Shown here piece by piece: positions 7,597-9,300 of a stretch of 9,300 bases of DNA. The notes under the pieces are model-generated. The model saw only the letters and a list, made by a program, of their open reading frames with translations. It did not search any database and was not told the DNA's origin. Location of the stretch: positions 1 through 9,300 of the forward strand of contig JAHBNG010000195.1 of the NCBI GenBank assembly GCA_019217005.1, written 5' to 3'. A program made the position numbers and the translations under genes. This stretch comes from Chloroflexi bacterium TSY. GTDB lineage: Bacteria > Chloroflexota > Anaerolineae > Caldilineales > Caldilineaceae. How positions within the stretch are numbered: the first letter of the stretch is position 1; every line of letters starts with the position of its first letter.

Positions 7597-7625
7597 ATTA
7601 TTGATTGTAATGAGTATCTTTTCAA
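7597..7625 (-). promoter_or_regulatory. Putative sigma-70-like promoter for the polysaccharide cluster
   Basis: On the minus strand TTGAAA (7625-7620) and AATAAT (7602-7597) are separated by 17 bp, each matching the consensus at 5 of 6 positions, about 130 bp upstream of the sugar transferase start. An inverted repeat TACAAT-n5-ATTGTA (7593-7609) overlaps the -10 and could be an operator. Chance matches are possible in AT-rich DNA. Confidence 0.4.
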
Positions 7626-7647
7626 TAAAAAGAGATTGGACAGAACT

Positions 7648-7667
7648 GACCTTTCCGGAAGAGGTCA
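7648..7667 (-). repeat. Intact copy of the near-palindromic repeat targeted by the IS110 element
   Basis: GACCTTTCCGGAAGAGGTCA is nearly self-complementary, one base short of a perfect palindrome. Its reverse complement is identical to the site rebuilt by joining the two flanks of the IS110-like element (7696-7706 with 9276-9284). So two inverted copies lay about 30 bp apart and one was hit by the element. Confidence 0.75.
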
Positions 7668-7695
7668 AGAACGGTCGGACGTTCGAGGCTATTTC

Positions 7696-7706
7696 TGACC
7701 TCTTCC
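7696..7706 (+). repeat. Left half of the target repeat interrupted by the IS110-like element
   Basis: TGACCTCTTCC here and GGAAAGGTC at 9276-9284 are the two halves of the interrupted site. TCC occurs at both borders (7704-7706 and 9273-9275), as expected when a short core is shared by target and element junction. Removing 7707-9275 restores the exact sequence of the intact inverted copy. Confidence 0.7.
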
Positions 7707-7769
7707 TGTTAGGTAATATAGGAAAGGGAGATAAAATAAGGGAAGGCAAAAGCAAGGAAAGCCGAAACT

Positions 7770-7916
7770 TATTGGACTCTCGACCTGGCAAAAAGGACCA
7801 ACCTCTTCGAGCGGTGCGACCGCCCTTCCCGGACAGTCCGCCAGGTCGACGCCGTGCAACGTCGAAAGCGTGCAGCACCTCGAGTGCCATAACAGGAAAA
7901 CGGAAAACAGCGTCCA
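7770..7916 (+). ncRNA. Putative bridge RNA of the IS110-like element
   Basis: Two loop units follow each other. Unit 1 (target-binding loop): outer stem CGACCTGGC (7781-7789) with GCCAGGTCG (7840-7848); terminal hairpin GCGGT-GCG-ACCGC (7811-7823). Its 5' strand has ACCTCTTC (7801-7808), identical to the left target flank (7698-7705). Its 3' strand has CCTTCCCGGA (7824-7833), complementary with one mismatch to the right flank TCCGGAAAGG (9273-9282). Unit 2 (donor-binding loop): weaker outer pairing ACG/CGT (7849-7851, 7911-7913) and CCGT/ACGG (7852-7855, 7900-7903); hairpin GCAC-CTCGA-GTGC (7875-7887). Its 5' strand has AAAGCGTG (7865-7872), identical to the element's right end (9265-9272). 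Its 3' strand has TAACAGGA (7890-7897), complementary to core plus left end TCCTGTTA (7704-7711). In known bridge RNAs the 5' guide of each loop matches the left part of the top strand and the 3' guide pairs with the right part, target loop first; the order here agrees. The exact RNA ends are not visible. Confidence 0.72.
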
Positions 7917-7953
7917 AAGTTGAGGAGCTCAGGCGATACGGGAGAGGTCCAAG

Positions 7954-9128
7954 ATGAAAGTGAAAATGGGAATCGACTGGAGTGAAACATGATGTGATGA
8001 TGTTGGATGAGACAGGACTGGGCTATGCAGATGAGCATAGCCAGAAGGGATTTCGCCAAATTGAAGAAATGAGAAGAAGACAGGAGCGAGCCATGATGAA
8101 GTGACAGTGGGACTGGAAACAGCGCATAATTTGCTGATTGATTATCTCTGGTCGAGCGGGTACAAGAATGTCTGTGGTGCCGCCGAATGTGGTGAACAAG
8201 AGTCAGGGAGCGCTATAGTCAAAGTGGTGCATAATGATAAGAGTGATGCCTATGTGATAGCAGATTTGTTGCGGACCGATGTCCATCGATTTTATCCTTG
8301 GTCACCTGGCAGTGAATTACTCCAGCAGATGCGAGTGGTCAGCAGTGCCACAATACTGGACCAAAGAGACTGTGGCCTTATCCAACCGTCTGCGCGCTTG
8401 CCTGTTGCGTTACCATCCGGCGCTGCTTGAGGTCTTCAGCAACTGGCCTTCTCGGATTGCCTGCCACCTGGTTCTGACCTATCCAACGCCAGAGCATGTG
8501 CGCAACTCCACCTATGAAGGCTTCCAAGAGTTTCTCAAGCAGCACCGACATACGCAACCCCGTAAATGGGTCACTTGTTATGATAAGTTAACCGCCACTT
8601 ATCCCACATCAGCTCCTGCATTTGTGCCAGCGTATCAACGAAGCTCTTCAGCTGGCTGAATGTCTTTTGCTTGCACTATGAACAAGAGACCCTTGACCAG
8701 TTACAGTCACTTTTCTGCAACATCCGGATCAGCATATCTTTGCTTCTTTACCTGGTGCTGGCCAGCTTTTAGCTCCCAGTCTTCTGGTCAAGTTTGGCGA
8801 GACGGAAACGCTTTCCCTCTCCCATGAGCCTTCAGTCTCTGGCGGGAACCTGTCCTGTCACCAAACAAAGTGCAAAGTCAGAACCGTTCATTTCCGCAGC
8901 TTGCGATCGACTTTCGTTATTTTACTCAGCAATTTGCTCGCTGCTCCCGCAAAGAGTCTTCTTGGGCTGCTTTTACCGCCGCTCGCCAACGCGGTCTCAA
9001 AAGAGTCATGCTGATCGCACTCTCGCTAATCGCTGGATTTGCATCATTTGGAAATTGTGGCAGACAAGAAACCTTATGAATCTTTCCATTTGCAGCAACG
9101 AGCCCATCGTCGCCAACCTATCGCTTAA
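7954..9128 (+). pseudogene. IS110-family recombinase (DEDD/RuvC-like plus Tnp20 domain), multiply frameshifted
   Basis: It starts at ATG 7954 behind GGAGAGG with good spacing. Homology-like reading: MKVKMGIDWSE (first Asp), shift, HDVMMLDETG to about 8103, shift, VGLETAHNLLIDYLW (Glu), DKSDAYVIADLLRTD (the two further Asp), PWSPGSELL, shift near 8340, KETVALSNRLRACLLRYHPA and YPTPEHV, shift, FASLPGAGQLLAPSLLVKFG, shift, SLAGTCPVTKQSAK (region of the catalytic Ser of the C-terminal domain), further shifts, LANRWICIIWKLWQ, ending HLQQRAHRRQPIA with TAA at 9126-9128. The total reconstructed length of about 390 residues is normal for the family. The DEDD residues survive, but at least six frame changes and shortened segments (about 8170-8230) make it inactive. 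It would have cut and exchanged strands at target and donor sites guided by the RNA encoded just upstream. Confidence 0.88.
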
Positions 9129-9300
9129 TTGCTTCTAATTTTTTTACTATGTATCGCCTTTGGGTTCCTTGCCTTTGTCCTCATCTATATGTTGACATAA
9201 CACGCTGCTGGTTCTCTCTATCAGTTCTTCTTCAACGCGCCCTTTTGGAACTGCCATTACATACAAAGCGTGTCCGGAAAGGTCTCACCGTCATTTATGG

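Larger units (their letters stand above)
7706..9272 (+). mobile_element. IS110-family insertion sequence, decayed
   Basis: About 1.57 kb. It has a noncoding left end of about 250 bp with strong RNA structure, a frameshifted IS110-type recombinase gene, and a right end of about 145 bp without a gene or recognisable structure. Borders were set by the split target repeat, by TCC at both ends, and by matches of the putative bridge RNA guides; they may be off by one base because TCC is shared. There are no terminal inverted repeats, as usual for the IS110 group. The long left end carrying the RNA places it with the IS110 rather than the IS1111 subgroup. Insertion into a palindromic intergenic repeat parallels known IS110 members that target REP sequences. 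Confidence 0.75.

Noticed and set aside
7474..7917. Open minus-strand frame of 147 codons upstream of the sugar transferase
   Set aside because: It runs through the target repeats and the structured RNA region, has no domain and no convincing ribosome site, and overlaps the putative promoter.
7648..9284. GACCTTTCCGGA (7648) and TCCGGAAAGGTC (9273) as terminal inverted repeats of the right-hand IS
   Set aside because: The match is better explained as an intact and a split copy of the same target repeat in inverted orientation; IS110-group elements have no true terminal inverted repeats.
1..9300. CRISPR arrays, tRNA or rRNA genes, defence genes
   Set aside because: No regularly spaced repeats, cloverleaf or rRNA-like sequence was seen on either strand, and no defence-type domains were recognised.

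Overview
The window carries one strand-consistent surface-polysaccharide gene cluster, transcribed right to left, that is broken up by mobile DNA. The organism is not identifiable with certainty. The moderate-to-low GC content, the transposase families and the style of the polysaccharide genes would fit a Chloroflexota bacterium or another IS-rich environmental bacterium, but this is a weak inference.

Layout in order of transcription (minus strand, right to left). A putative promoter (7597-7625) precedes a polyprenyl-phosphate sugar-1-phosphate transferase (7469-6657), which would start the lipid-linked repeat unit. A spacer of about 530 bp follows, holding a hairpin cluster, a heptad repeat and a 215-bp MITE. 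Next come a Gfo/Idh/MocA sugar dehydrogenase (6125-5028) and a DegT-type sugar aminotransferase (5031-3684), overlapping by 4 bp; together they look like a 3-keto/3-amino nucleotide-sugar module. The aminotransferase is split by a second 215-bp MITE of the same family in opposite orientation. Then comes a fused Wzz/BY-kinase chain-length regulator (3587-2352) that has lost its Walker B segment, and finally an O-antigen-polymerase/ligase-like membrane protein (2117-888) whose C-terminus is cut where a decayed DDE transposase gene (823 to beyond the left edge) begins.

The right end (7706-9272) is a decayed IS110-family element on the plus strand. Its recombinase (7954-9128) has many frameshifts. 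The noncoding left end (about 7770-7916) folds like a bridge RNA, with two consecutive stem/internal-loop/hairpin units. The four guide stretches in these loops match, in the order and polarity expected of a bridge RNA, the element's own ends and the two halves of the site it is inserted in. That site is a near-palindromic repeat, GACCTCTTCCGGAAAGGTC, and an intact inverted copy lies only about 30 bp outside the element. This is the most interesting signal in the window.

Overall: a once functional glycan operon in which at least four insertion events (two MITEs, one IS110, one DDE IS) and one internal in-frame deletion have left several genes inactive or altered. The 234 bp between the Wzz/BY-kinase and the polymerase-like gene (2118-2351) show nothing convincing.
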